NCBI GenBank assembly: GCA_948474755.1
Contig: CAOLHI010002150.1
Coordinates: 62,001-126,000, forward strand
Length of the DNA: 64,000 nucleotides
Direction: 5' to 3'
Source of the DNA: Ctenosaura bakeri
Taxonomy: Eukaryota > Chordata > Lepidosauria > Squamata > Iguanidae
Notes under the pieces: model-generated
Told to the model about the DNA's origin: nothing
Databases searched by the model: none
The model's input: only the letters and a program-made list of their open reading frames with translations
Made by a program: the position numbers and the translations under genes
Part shown: in pieces, positions 11,694 to 21,059 of the stretch
Layout of the letters: each line of letters starts with the position of its first letter
Position numbering within the stretch: position 1 is the stretch's first letter

Positions 11694-12463
11694 AGAACTC
11701 TATCTTGCAGTCTGAAAACTACAGGGAAATTGGTTCACTTACTACGTAGGAACTTCATTGGGGCTTTCATTTCACCCCTGTCAAGCCACAGGAAAAGGAG
11801 AGAAGCATTCTACTGTGGTTACTTCATTTAGAAATTGTAGCTGCTTTTAGAAGTGGGGTTCAAAGGGGAATAAAAATGTTTAAAAGCATCTAAGGCATCT
11901 AAAGCATCTAAGGCACCTGGAAAACTGTGGGGCCTTTGGGGTTGTTCACCATGGACTGAGAGCCTTCAGAAAAGATGTATATTCATTTTTTCTGTAACAA
12001 TCCATCATCTATATCTATTTATCAACACTTTATTTATTTATTTAAATTTTCTTGTGGTGCCTTCTTCTATTCTTAAGCAGCTTCAAATCTGGTTGATGTG
12101 CCTTGAGTGAATCAGGTCAGCTTTAGACAAAGCCTAAAGGTTATGTTGGAGAAGCTCAAAAGGGGAACTGTAGACTTATCAATGTGGCACAGTTGGGAGA
12201 TGATTCTCATGGAATGTCAGTAAAAATATATTCTAAGAGAATGCAAGTGGGGATTCCAACGCATACTTTTTCCTCATGAAAACATACGCGCTGGAGGTAA
12301 TAGATACATGTTTTTTTAAAATCCCACCACTTCTGACAACGTGTGTCTGTTACTGTCCTTGCTGAAAATAAACATTTGTAGGAAAAGGACATAGACTGTA
12401 ATCCTGTTGGTTAACCCTAACTAAGAGTAAGCCCACTGAACTGCTAAATGGTGAATCAACAAA
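11694..12463. other. Intronic DNA, nothing firm
   Basis: A short tract of repeated TCTAAGGCA/TCTAAAGCA words lies near 11886-11920. A TTTATTTATTTA run near 12030-12046 could be an old LINE tail. No gene was found. Confidence 0.4.
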
Positions 12464-12581
12464 TCTACTGTATAAAAGTCAATGTCTGTCTGTGCGTTTG
12501 TCTGCGTCAATCAGGCGAAGACCTCATACGGTTGGCTGTGTGAGGTGAGAAGACCTCATAGGATTGGCCGGCTGTGAAGAC

Positions 12582-12659
12582 TCTATGGTATCCTGGGGTT
12601 GGCAGTTTAGGGAGGGGCCCTTTAGAATTCTGAGGCAGAGAGCTCTTGGGCCTCAGGCC
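12582..12659. mobile_element. Palindromic MITE fragment inside the Helitron
   Basis: The words TATCCTGGGGTTGGCAG, TTTAGGGAGGGG and AGAATTCTGAGGCAGAGAGC follow the order of the central part of the palindromic MITE (compare 46760-46840). Both termini are missing. It was either captured by the Helitron or inserted and then trimmed. Confidence 0.7.
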
Positions 12660-12865
12660 GGTCGCTATGGAGATGAGGCCTACCATCAATAAGGATGCCA
12701 GAAAATTTCTGAGAGGCATATGTGAGAAAAATTAAAGTGACATACACAAGCTGAAATTCAAAACAAAAAGTGCTTCCAGAAAAACATAAAGCCTTTGCAC
12801 AAATTCAACAGAAAGCAAAAAAAATCAAAAGCCAGTACATCAGTGTCCCCAGACAACACTGATTA

Positions 12866-13175
12866 GATTGGGGACTATGGGGGAAAGTTGCAGGTACTGG
12901 AATAGGCATGTTGCTATGGAAATGATGCCTAGCAGCAAGGAGGAGGACAGTGTGTTCACTCAGGAACCCAACCTCTGAATGTTAACAACTCTGAATAAAG
13001 ATTGGACTGGGGAATATGGGGAAAATTTACAGGTACAGGAATAGGCCAGTTGCTATGGACATGAGGCCTAGCAGCAAGGAGGAGGACAGTACACTTCCTC
13101 AGGAACCCAACCTGTGTATGTAAATAGCTCTGAATACAGATTGCATTGGGAATATGGAACAAAGTTACAGGAAAT
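12866..13175 (+). repeat. Tandem repeat of about 136 bp inside the Helitron
   Basis: Units start at about 12866, 13002 and 13138 with GATTG and a GGGAATATGG-like word. Each unit contains TTGCTATGG, ATGAGGCCTAGCAGCAAGGA (or close) and AGGAACCCAACCT. About 2.3 units are visible. A similar GTCGCTATGGAGATGAGGCC word at about 12660-12679 suggests that an older unit precedes the array. Confidence 0.8.
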
Positions 13176-13245
13176 GGAGAAGATACTTCGGTGAATTCTT
13201 AAGAGGAAAATAAAAACCCCAGGCAATGCTGGGTAAATACGCTAG

Positions 13246-14815
13246 TAGGTAAATAACTCTCACTGATTAAAGAATCTACTCCATTTGGGATTAACCAACA
13301 GGATTCCAGCCAAATACAGCACTGTAAATGTCTCAACTGACCATAATTGCCAAAATTAACATGGCCATTAAGGGACATAAACTGTGAGTGTGGGAAGAGA
13401 GTGCCCCTATTCCTGTTTAAAGTACAGAACATGCCTGGTGATATCTAGAATAGACTGGATAGGCTTGACTTGAAATTTCTTGACTTCTGACTTGTATGAA
13501 CTCATATATACGTTTCTACTTGGAAACACTTTAGTCTCCACAGTTATTTACTGACTCATTAAATGTAGCTAAACTTTAATTAATTTTTCAAGGTATCTGA
13601 CCAGGGAATATATTTTTTTTAAAAAAAAGAAAGGAAGACAATATATGGAACCTATCTAGTACAGACAAAAACACGCACACACCAAGTGTTCTAAAACAGA
13701 AGACCTGGGGAGTATAAATAGGGTATATTACTTTCTAGATCAAAATCTCTTGCTCACTTTAGCTGCTAAACATTGATAACTGCTTGATGAATTGCTTCAC
13801 TTTAGTGTCTCAGCCAGTACATTTTGATCATGAGACTGCAATAATAATCAATATCATCAGCAAATCAGAACATCCTACATCTAGATCATAACAATGGGAC
13901 AGTGCTGGCAGCTGGCAGCCATGAAGTTCATCCTATTTTTCAAGGGCTATAGTTTTATTCATTATTTAAGGACTGCTTGACAATTTATTGTTTGAACTCA
14001 GGTACTAATAAGTAGGTATTTTTCATCAGCAATGAAATGATGCATTATTTGGTGATGCCCTTCAAAAGTACTAACCAAGAAACTATTAAGAACCCTGGAC
14101 CTCAGTAATGAAATGGCCACCTAAATAATACACAAACCCTTTTGTAGTTCTGTCTTTTGTAATCACATGCTCAGCTTCTCAGTACAAACGTTATATGTGA
14201 AGTTGGCTCTGATGTCATGCACAGACCACTTTAGCAGTAACAAAACTACAACAGCATGATGCTTGAACCAAGTCTTCTCTGGATTTTTTCCCCCAGTTTA
14301 TTGGCCATGTTCAAACATTTCCAATGACTAAATGTTTCAGTGCTTTACCCATGTTGGATGAAAATGAGAAATAAAACTAGCTGCCATTTGTATACTGATC
14401 ATACTTCACCTGAAATCTCTAGATTACCTCAGTAACTTTTTGTAAATGATAAAAAGCATGGGGGACAAAACCAGTCAAAACCTGTAGCATAAATTACAAT
14501 GAGTCAAGCAATAGTCTCCCAGCAGTGATTTCTGGAATCAACTATCAAGACAGAAATGAAACAATTCCAAAAATGCTGCCATACTCTATTCAGAAGGATA
14601 TCATGGTAGCTGGTATCAAAGCAAGGAGAGGCCCCAGAGTGTCAAGGAGTCATAATTCCCTGTGTTTTCCTCCAATGTATGTCATTCAGAAAAGTCAAGT
14701 TAGTTTCAGTGCTAGAACCAGACCTTCAACTCCCATTAAAATCAATTAAGGAAATCAGTCCGAATTGAGAGTGCTCAAAGTTGCATGACAACAAAGTTTG
14801 AACCTTCTTCTAAAG
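13246..14815. other. Intronic DNA, nothing recognised
   Basis: No exon, RNA gene or known repeat could be supported. A short A/T palindrome (T-run followed by A-run) lies at 13612-13628. Confidence 0.5.
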
Positions 14816-15264
14816 CAGTGGTTCTCCACCTTCCTACTGCCGCGACACTTTAATACAGTTCCTCATGTTGTGGTGACCCCCAACCATAAAATTATTTATT
14901 TATTATTTACAATAACAAAGATCGCCTCGCCGGCCAGGAATACGGGGGGGTGGGCAGGGAGGGAAAGAGGAGCCGTGCATCTCCCCTGGGAAAAACTCTC
15001 TGAGAACCCCCCCCCCACAGGCTCTGCTTCTGCTTTGCTCTTGTTTCTGCTGGGGGGGCAGTGTGGGAAAAGTTTCCAGAGTGTTGACCCTGGCCGGGGG
15101 GGGAGGAATCCCAGCGCCTTTGTCTTTTGCGCCGGGCGCAGCTCACCCCCCGGAAAAGTGCCGCCTTGCGGCCCCCGGCCATTCCACAGCGCCCCCCCAA
15201 GCTGGCCCATCAGATGGGAGGTTCTCCTGGTAGTGGAGAAGCGGAGCGATTTCAGTCCCTTCTG

Positions 15265-15841
15265 AACAGGGGGCAGGAGGACGCGAGCGCGTGGCTCACG
15301 CTTGCGCACCACCACTCCTGTTGTGGTGACACTATGGCCACACTCGCTCCTGCCAAAGGGGGCAGGAGGACGCGAGCGCGTGGCTCGCGCTTGCGCGTCA
15401 CCACTCTTGGGCCTTTCCGCACGTTACCTTATCGTGGAGGTGGGGGTGCCGTTCGCGCAAGCAGGTTCTTGCGCGAGCCGCTCCTTTCGCTGCTCCTTCG
15501 TCCCACAGCTGGCTTCCTAGTCGCACGACTGCCCCACCCCTTCCTCCCCCAGCGCAGCGTACAGCTCCCAGGCTGCACTGTGGAAGGATGGGGCAGGGTG
15601 GTCGTGTGACCAGGAAGCCAGCTGCAGTACAAAGGAGCAGTGAAGAGAGCGCCTCGTGCAAGAACCTGCTTGCGCGAACGGCACCCCCCACCTCCGTGAT
15701 AAAGTAACGTGCGGAAAAGGCCCAGGAGTGGTGGAGCGCAAGCCACATGCTCACATCCTCCTGCCCCCTTTGGCGGGAGTGTGTGTGACCAAAGGAGGCA
15801 GGAGGACGTGAGCGTGTGGCTCACACTTGCGCACCACCACA
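15265..15841. repeat. GC-rich repeat unit present in four copies, mixed orientation
   Basis: A unit of about 50 bp (GGGGCAGGAGGACGCGAGCG, GTGGCTCACGCTTGCGCACC, ACCACTC) occurs at about 15269-15317, 15358-15406 and 15794-15841 in direct orientation. It occurs inverted at about 15724-15773. The units bracket the foldback on both sides. Confidence 0.8.
15336..15790. repeat. Large GC-rich foldback (inverted repeat) inside the SPIN element
   Basis: Two arms of about 215 bp meet near 15563. The left arm contains GGGGGCAGGAGGACGCGAGC, then GGGCCTTTCCGCACGTTAC and AGCAGGTTCTTGCGCGAG. The right arm contains their reverse complements: CTCGTGCAAGAACCTGCT, GTAACGTGCGGAAAAGGCCC and CATCCTCCTGCCCCC. The inner segment 15409-15723 has the GGCC...TTTCCGCAC termini of the window's Harbinger-like MITEs. 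The outer arm sequence also occurs as a direct copy at about 15265-15316 and 15797-15841. Confidence 0.85.
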
Positions 15842-16182
15842 GAGGAGGGAATGGAGCCTAAGACCATTGGAAATACATATTTTCCGATGGTCTTAGGAAA
15901 CCCCTGTGAAAGGGTCGTTCGACCCCCAAAGGGGTCGCAACCCACAGATTGAGAACCGCAGTTCTAGAGAGAGATGTCCCACTCCACATATACACATAAA
16001 TGCACACATATATATTCAAAAAGAGGTCTCTTCAGGATCTGTCACACTGTTGCTGTCTTTAAACCTTTGATTTTATAACATGTGGGATTGCCCTCTCTCA
16101 CAGAAACACTTCTCCAGAGCGGTAGAGAAAAAAGCTCTCGCTATTGCCTCAGTTTTGATAAAGACAGGCTCTCTCAACTCTG

Positions 16183-16382
16183 GGTCTTTCCGCATTACAC
16201 TGTTATAGTGATCTTATTCCACTTTCAATTTCCTATGGAATCCTGGGGTTTGCAGGTTAAAGAAGGGCATCTGGAATTCTCAGCCAGAGAGCTCTTTGGC
16301 CTCAGGAAGCTACAAACCCCAGAATTCTACAGGAGGTTGAAAGTGGAATGATAGCACTATAACAGTGCAGTGAGGAAAGGCT
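16183..16382. mobile_element. Palindromic MITE, near full length
   Basis: The element runs from GGTCTTTCCGCATTACACTG to CAGTGCAGTGAGGAAAGGC, about 200 bp. The two halves are inverted copies (TTCCACTTTCAAT with TTGAAAGTGGAA; TTCTGGGG with CCCCAGAATTC), so the whole element can fold into one hairpin. There is no coding capacity. Confidence 0.8.
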
Positions 16383-17230
16383 TACAGTGAAGTAATCTTT
16401 TAAGAATGCTCTAAAGTCCCACAAGAGATTCCCCATCCACTGCAAGACTGAGATAACAAGCATTTTCCCCTATCCTGCTTTGGCCAATTTCAAAAGTCCT
16501 TTTGCAAAGTTTGTACTTTTTTTCCCCTTAGGAAAACTAAGTATATAAACACATGCACACACACAGTAAGCACAAAATGTCAGGATGATTGATCATTAAG
16601 GCAGAAACAATCCTCCTAATACCACCATTTTCATTAATCCATGCAACTAAAGCAACAAGTTACCACGTTTTTCTATTTTGCATATTTTACAGAAATGCAC
16701 AAAAAACAGTCCCAGACTGTATCTCTGAAAGAGTGATCAAAGTAAAACAAAATAATTGCCATTTTGTTCATTTATTCATTTTTTACTCGTCTAGTTTATT
16801 GAGCAAGGAAATCCTCATGACCCTAAACTCATTGACAAAAGACATGGATCTAGCAGATTTGTGGCAGACTGAATATACATTCTGTGGTCTCAGCAACTGA
16901 AATTCCTCCAAGAGCTCCTGCAAAGATTAATTTTATCAGCCTTTGCATCCAAGGTGCAGCAGGTATGTGCAACTATAAACTCACTGTGCTTTTTAGCATG
17001 TTGTGCCATCAAAGGTTCCTTCACATCTCCAGATGGAACAGAGAGCAGAAGACCTTTGATGACCCTGTGAGAAATGGTAGTGTGAAGATGCTTCTATTCA
17101 TAAACTTGCTCAAAGATTAGTATTTGACTTGTCTTCTTGCAAGTGTAACATTCCCTGTGCATTAGTGAGCTATTCTCCCTGCTTCACTATAGTCACAGCC
17201 ACTACTGAAACATGAGTTAACCTGGCTGTG
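16383..17230. other. Intronic DNA, nothing recognised
   Basis: Only a short CA-rich run (about 16552-16566) stands out. The open frames are short and AT-rich. Confidence 0.45.
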
Positions 17231-17622
17231 ACCCTTTTCGCACGTTACCCGTTCACGCAGCTGGGCAGGGCGTCTCGCGTGAAAAGCCTCAGCGGGAACA
17301 CTGCTGCTTCCCTGCTGCTTGAGTTCTGCAGCAGCTTCCTGGTCATGCGAGCGACTCGCCCCTTCCTACCGCAGTGCAACCTGGGAATTGCAGGCTAGCG
17401 CTGAGGCAGAAGCACAATTGGCCCAGCTCCTGACACACCGCACATCAGCACTGCATGACCGCGCAACATTTTCGGCTTTAAGCCAGAAATGAAATGGTGT
17501 GTGCATGGTCCGCGTCAGGCCCTTAAGTGTCGCATAAATGGGAGTGCGTCATGCAGACCATTCCTCCCATTTACGCAACGCTCAAGGGGCCCTCTCGCTT
17601 TAGAAACAGTGTGCGAAAGCCT
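17231..17622. mobile_element. GC-rich Harbinger-like MITE
   Basis: The left end ACCCTTTTCGCACGTTACC matches the inner termini of the foldback at 15409-15723 (CCTTTCCGCACGTTACC). The right end AGTGTGCGAAAGCCT is a looser inverted match. The interior shares GCTGGGCAGG-, GGTCATGCGAGCGACTCGCC- and GCAGTGCAACCTGGGA-like words with 15480-15600. The target duplication is not clear. Confidence 0.5.
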
Positions 17623-17692
17623 GAAGGCGAAGGATGCTTGTGAGCAAGCAAGGCAACTTCACTGTAATCAATAGATTCCACAAAGTAACATA

Positions 17693-17722
17693 CGCCATTT
17701 CTGCCCTACACTGTTATATTGC
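17693..17722. mobile_element. Palindromic MITE, left piece (split by the L2 LINE)
   Basis: CGCCATTTCTGCCCTACACT followed by GTTATATTGC is the left terminus of the palindromic MITE. The remainder resumes at 20451, on the far side of the LINE. About 15 bases of the MITE between the two pieces are missing, consistent with a small target-site deletion at insertion. Confidence 0.8.
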
Positions 17723-17776
<54 letters not shown>

Positions 17777-17783
17777 TAATAAT
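17723..17783. repeat. (AAT)n microsatellite, tail of the L2 LINE
   Basis: About 20 AAT units lie directly at the 3' end of the minus-strand LINE, so the LINE tail on its own strand is (ATT)n. Such simple tails are typical of L2-type LINEs. Confidence 0.95.
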
Positions 17784-17975
17784 ATTTATTTCTATCCCGC
17801 CTCTCCCAATGGATCGAGGCGGCATTACAAAAATATACAAATACATTAAAACATTAAAATGTACCCCATCCTCCCCACCCAGCAACCCTCCTATCCCCCT
17901 AAAACACATTAGTTATTAAAACAAATTAAAAACAAAATTAAAAAAAAGAGACAAATGATGAGAGGCGGTAGAACA

Positions 17976-19268
17976 CTAATCTGGGAAGGCCTGTCGGAAG
18001 AAAACAATCTTGACTGCTTTTTTAAAGCAGTCAAGACTGGTAATGTGCCAGGTCTCCTCCGGCAGGCCATTCCATAACTTAGGAGCGACAGAAGAAAAGG
18101 TCCTCTGGGTAACCGCAGCCAACCTAGTTCTGATTGGTTGCAGTAAATTCCTCCCAGAGGACCTTAGTGTGCGGGGCGGATTATATGGGAGAAGGCGATC
18201 CCACAGGTAGGCTGGCCCCAAGCCATGAAGGGCTTTAAAGGTAAAAACCAACACCTTGTACTGTGCCCAGAAACTACTAGGCAGCCAGTGTAAAGACTTC
18301 AGAATAGGTGTTATATGGTCAGTTTTAGATCTTCCGGTGACCAACCTGGCTGCCATATTCTGAACTAATTGAAGTTTCCGGACTAAGCACATGGGTAGCC
18401 CTATGTAGATCGCATTACAGAAGTCAAGCTGTGAAGTTACCAGCGCATGTACCACTGTTTTTAGGTGTTCCAAGTCCAGAAAGGGGCGCAGCTGGCGTAT
18501 CAGCCGAAGCTGATAGCAGGCACTCCTGGCTGCCGCATCAATTTGAGCTGTCATCTGAAGTGGCGAGTCCAGGAGCACCCCCAAGCTGCGGACACAGTCT
18601 TTCACGGGAAGTGTGACCCCGTCTAGAACTGGTTGACAAACCTCTATACCTGGGCTGGGGCCCTTAACAGCAAGTACCTCCGTCTTAACTGGATTCAGCT
18701 TCAGTCTGTTTTTCCTCATCCAGTCCATTACTGCTTCTAGGCATTCATTTAGAGGTGAGATGCCATCCTTAGTTGATGCTGTTATCCGAGGCATGGAGAG
18801 ATATATCTGGGTGTCATCAGCATACTGATAGCACCTTGCTCCATGCCTCCTGATGATCTCTCCCAGCGGTTTCATGTAGATGTTAAATAGCATTGGGGAC
18901 AGGACGGTGCCCTGAGGGATGCCAGATTTAAGCTCCTTTTTCGAGGAGCAGCTGTCCCCAAGCATCACCATCTGGTATCTACCTGAGAGATAGGACCGGA
19001 ACCACTTAAGTGCAGTGCCTCCGATCCCCAGCCCTCTCAGGCGTTCCAGAAGGATACCATGGTCTATGGTATCGAAAGCCGCTGAGAGGTCCAGGAGTAC
19101 CAGCAAGGTCACACTTCCCCTGTCGATATCTAGGCGTAGATCATCCACTAAGGCAACCATGGCAGTCTCGACTCCATATCCTGCCCTGAAGCCAGTTTGA
19201 AATGGGTCTAGATAATCTGTTTCATCCAAGACAGCTTGGAGTTGAAGGCCAACAGCCCTCTCGATCAC
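17976..19268 (-). pseudogene. L2 LINE reverse transcriptase and C-terminal domain
   Basis: This is 430 residues of reverse transcriptase, which copies the element's RNA into the nicked target. Motifs are FDTIDH with the first catalytic Asp (residues 65-70), GIPQGTVLSP (116-125), YADD with the two catalytic aspartates (149-152) and a KTEVLAVKG block near 199. The C-terminal part has the HITPILKSLHWLP and SVAPKLWNGLPEE words seen in L2/CR1-type LINEs, and ends RQAFPD before a stop. The initial methionine is internal, because the true frame enters from 19274-20101 across the frameshift. The catalytic residues of this part are intact. Confidence 0.93.
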
Positions 19269-19273
19269 CTTGC

Positions 19274-20101
19274 TTAAAAATGGAAGATGGGAGATGGTCT
19301 GTAATTATTCATATCCAGGGGATCTAGGGAGGGCTTTTTTAGAAGCGGCCGTATAATCGCTTCTTTTAAACAAGCTGGAAAATTGCCCTCCCTGAAGGAT
19401 GCATTAATAATATGTCTTAAGTAGGTCTTAATTGCAACTCCTCCCTGGACGACCAGCCATGAAGGGCAGGGATCAAGAGGGCAAATTGTCCTTCTTACCT
19501 TTCCAAGGAGCTTGTCTACGTCCTCGGTACTCAGTGACTGGAACTGATCCAGTATAATCTTGTTCACGGGGTCACTGGACGCTCCATTTCTGACCTCTGC
19601 TATAACACTGGCATCCAAGTCGGCTCTTATCTGAGAGATTTTATCTGCGAAATGATTATTCAAGGTGTCACAGCAAGCTACGTTAGGTTCTAACAACAAG
19701 TTCAGGGGAGTGGGTATCTGATTCAGATCCCTTACCACCCTGAACAGCTCTGCTGGACGAGAAATCGCAGACACAATACGTGCAGAGAAGAAGGTCTTCT
19801 TCGCTGCATCTATTGCCACTCTATAGGAATGAAGGAATTCTCTATAGCGTGTGTTGTCAGATAAGAGTCGAGATTTCCGCCAATTGTGCTCTAGTCGTTG
19901 TCCAGCCTGCTTCATATTCCTAAGTTCTACTGTATACCAAGGATTACGGTTTGCAGCAAGCTGGAAAGGACGCTTGGGAGCAATCGTGTCAATAGCCCTG
20001 GTAAGATCACAATTCCAGGTATTAACCAGGGCTTCGACAGGATCACCGGCGATACCAACCATAAGACCCTTGAGGGCTTTCTGGAATCCAATAGGTTCCA
20101 T
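19274..20101 (-). pseudogene. L2 LINE linker and start of reverse transcriptase
   Basis: This is in the same frame as the endonuclease segment and separated from it by one stop codon. It encodes the linker and the N-terminal reverse transcriptase region. The C-terminal part shows ISQIRADLD, ICPLDPCPSWLV and AIIRPLLKKPSLDP, then NNYRP, the conserved entry to the polymerase domain. Directly after NYRP the frame shifts by a one-base loss near 19294 and runs to a stop. The following RT core is read in another frame. It is not a working protein. Confidence 0.9.
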
Positions 20102-20107
20102 TAACCT

Positions 20108-20452
20108 TCAAGGGCGGACCATTCTAATAGGTCCACCACCCCTGCAGGGGCGGATAGCAACCATTAGTCTAACCCTGACCAGGAAATGATCCGTCCATGA
20201 CAAGGTGGTAGTATTTGTTATCTCCACCCACGGCTGTGCCTGTTCCCTACTAAAGACCGCATCAAGGGTATGACCTGCACAATGTGTTGGCCCAGAGGCT
20301 AATTGGGATAGGCCCATGTTTGTCATGGATGCCACGAACTCCTGAGCTGCACCTGTTAAACTGGTCTCAAATGGGATATTGAAGTCGCCCAGAACCAAAA
20401 GTCTGGGCGATTCCAACACCAACTCCGACACCAGCTCTGTCAGCTCGGCCAA
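20108..20452 (-). pseudogene. L2 LINE endonuclease domain, C-terminal part
   Basis: This encodes the end of an apurinic/apyrimidinic-type endonuclease, which nicks target DNA to prime reverse transcription. Visible motifs are LLVLGDFN (residues 18-25), GHTLD (60-64) and SWTDH with its catalytic histidine (85-89). The first methionine is not a true start: the frame is cut by the 5' truncation at about 20450. It ends at an in-frame TGA (20108-20110), after which the same frame continues into the next segment. The stop is therefore a point mutation in one continuous ancestral frame. Confidence 0.9.
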
Positions 20453-20607
20453 TATCCTGTGGAATTCTGGAGTTTGTAGTTTACTGAGGCCAAAGGGCTC
20501 TCAGGCTAAGAATTCTAAAGGCTCCTCCCCAAACTGCAAACCCCAGGATTCCATAAGATGTCAAAAGTGGAATAATAGCACTATAACAGTGTGGTGGCGA
20601 AAAGGCC
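20451..20607. mobile_element. Palindromic MITE, right piece (split by the L2 LINE)
   Basis: The sequence resumes with AATATCCTGTGGAATTCTGG, continues through GTTTGTAGTTTACTGAGGCC and CAAACCCCAGGATTCC, and ends ACAGTGTGGTGGCGAAAAGGCC. With 17693-17722 it makes up one element of about 200 bp. Confidence 0.85.
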
Positions 20608-20709
20608 ACAGACATCACAGAAGGGCTATGCAATCCAAAAGATTGCCAAAGCTCTTCTAGAACCCTTCTAATAGATGTTGCATCCTTGCAGAGGAAGAAC
20701 TGCTGTTGC

Positions 20710-20878
20710 ATCTCTAACCTTCAGGGAGGCCTGGCATATTTGAAGGTAGGTGGGGTCACAAAAATAATGATTTTCTATCTAACTATTCATGTTGTGTCTC
20801 TGACAGGAGTCCCTGGAACCTGAGAAGAGCTCCTAAGAAGGGCATAGCCACAAAGAGGTTGAGAATGGCTGCTCTAAC
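20710..20878 (-). mobile_element. Possible hAT fragment
   Basis: On the minus strand the right border reads GCAGCCATTCTCAACCTC, a common hAT terminus style (CAG..TTCTCAACC), followed by TTTGTGGCTATGCCC. The other end (CTCTAACCTTCAGGG on the plus strand) is a poor partner and no 8-bp duplication was confirmed. Confidence 0.35.
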
Positions 20879-21059
20879 GCACACCTGGAATTGATCTGAA
20901 ATCCAAATTTAGAACCAAATTAAGTTGTAAAGAAATTAATAGTAAGTAATTCTTTGCAATGGCCAAGCCTAGGTGCTATGAACAGTATGAACTGCTATGA
21001 ACAGAAAAATGTTCACCGATTCCATCTAAAGTGGTTTGGACACTGTAACAGAGGAAGAC

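Larger units (their letters stand above)
12464..13245 (+). mobile_element. Non-autonomous Helitron
   Basis: The left end is TCTACTGTATAAAAGTC followed by a TGTCTGTCTG run, typical of vertebrate Helitron 5' ends. The right end has a stem-loop, CCCAG-GCAATG-CTGGG (about 13218-13233), a short spacer and the terminal CTAG at 13242-13245. The element sits between an A (12463) and a T (13246), as expected for Helitron insertion at AT, and makes no target duplication. No Rep/helicase frame is present in the 782 bp. It includes a piece of the palindromic MITE (12582-12659) and a tandem array (12866-13175). Helitrons move by rolling-circle transposition. Confidence 0.85.
14816..15961 (-). mobile_element. 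SPIN-type hAT transposon with a GC-rich inserted core
   Basis: The left end CAGTGGTTCTCCACCTTCC is followed by the GCCGCGACACTTTAATACAG and GTTGTGGTGACCCCC words of the SPIN hAT family. The right end has GGTCGTTCGACCCCCAAAGG, GGTCGCAACCCACAG and ATTGAGAACCGCAG. The SPIN internal hairpin (AAGACCAT...ATGGTCTT) is at 15857-15897. The flanks TTCTAAAG (14808-14815) and TTCTAGAG (15962-15969) are an 8-bp hAT duplication with one mismatch. Non-autonomous SPIN copies are usually only a few hundred bp. Here about 0.9 kb of GC-rich DNA separates the ends, and no transposase frame is present. SPIN is known as a horizontally transferred family in tetrapods. Confidence 0.88.
17723..20450 (-). mobile_element. 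L2-type LINE, 5'-truncated, inserted in a MITE
   Basis: A non-LTR retrotransposon of about 2.7 kb. On its own strand the order is: end of the endonuclease domain, reverse transcriptase, C-terminal domain, a 3' untranslated region ending in a GGGAGAGGCGGGATAGAAAT word, and an (ATT)n tail. The 5' part, including any first frame and the start of the endonuclease, is missing. The border at about 20450 passes straight into the right piece of the MITE. The coding frame is broken by one stop (20108-20110) and one frameshift (about 19294). This low damage suggests a fairly young insertion. The assignment to L2 rather than a near relative (CR1/Rex) rests on the protein and tail style. Confidence 0.9.

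Noticed and set aside
15127..15609. GC-rich frames resembling a gene or CpG-island first exon
   Set aside because: The GC content comes from the foldback and its repeat units inside the SPIN element. Overlapping frames occur on both strands.
15265..15841. CRISPR-like array
   Set aside because: The repeats are in mixed orientation inside a eukaryotic transposon, with no regular spacers.
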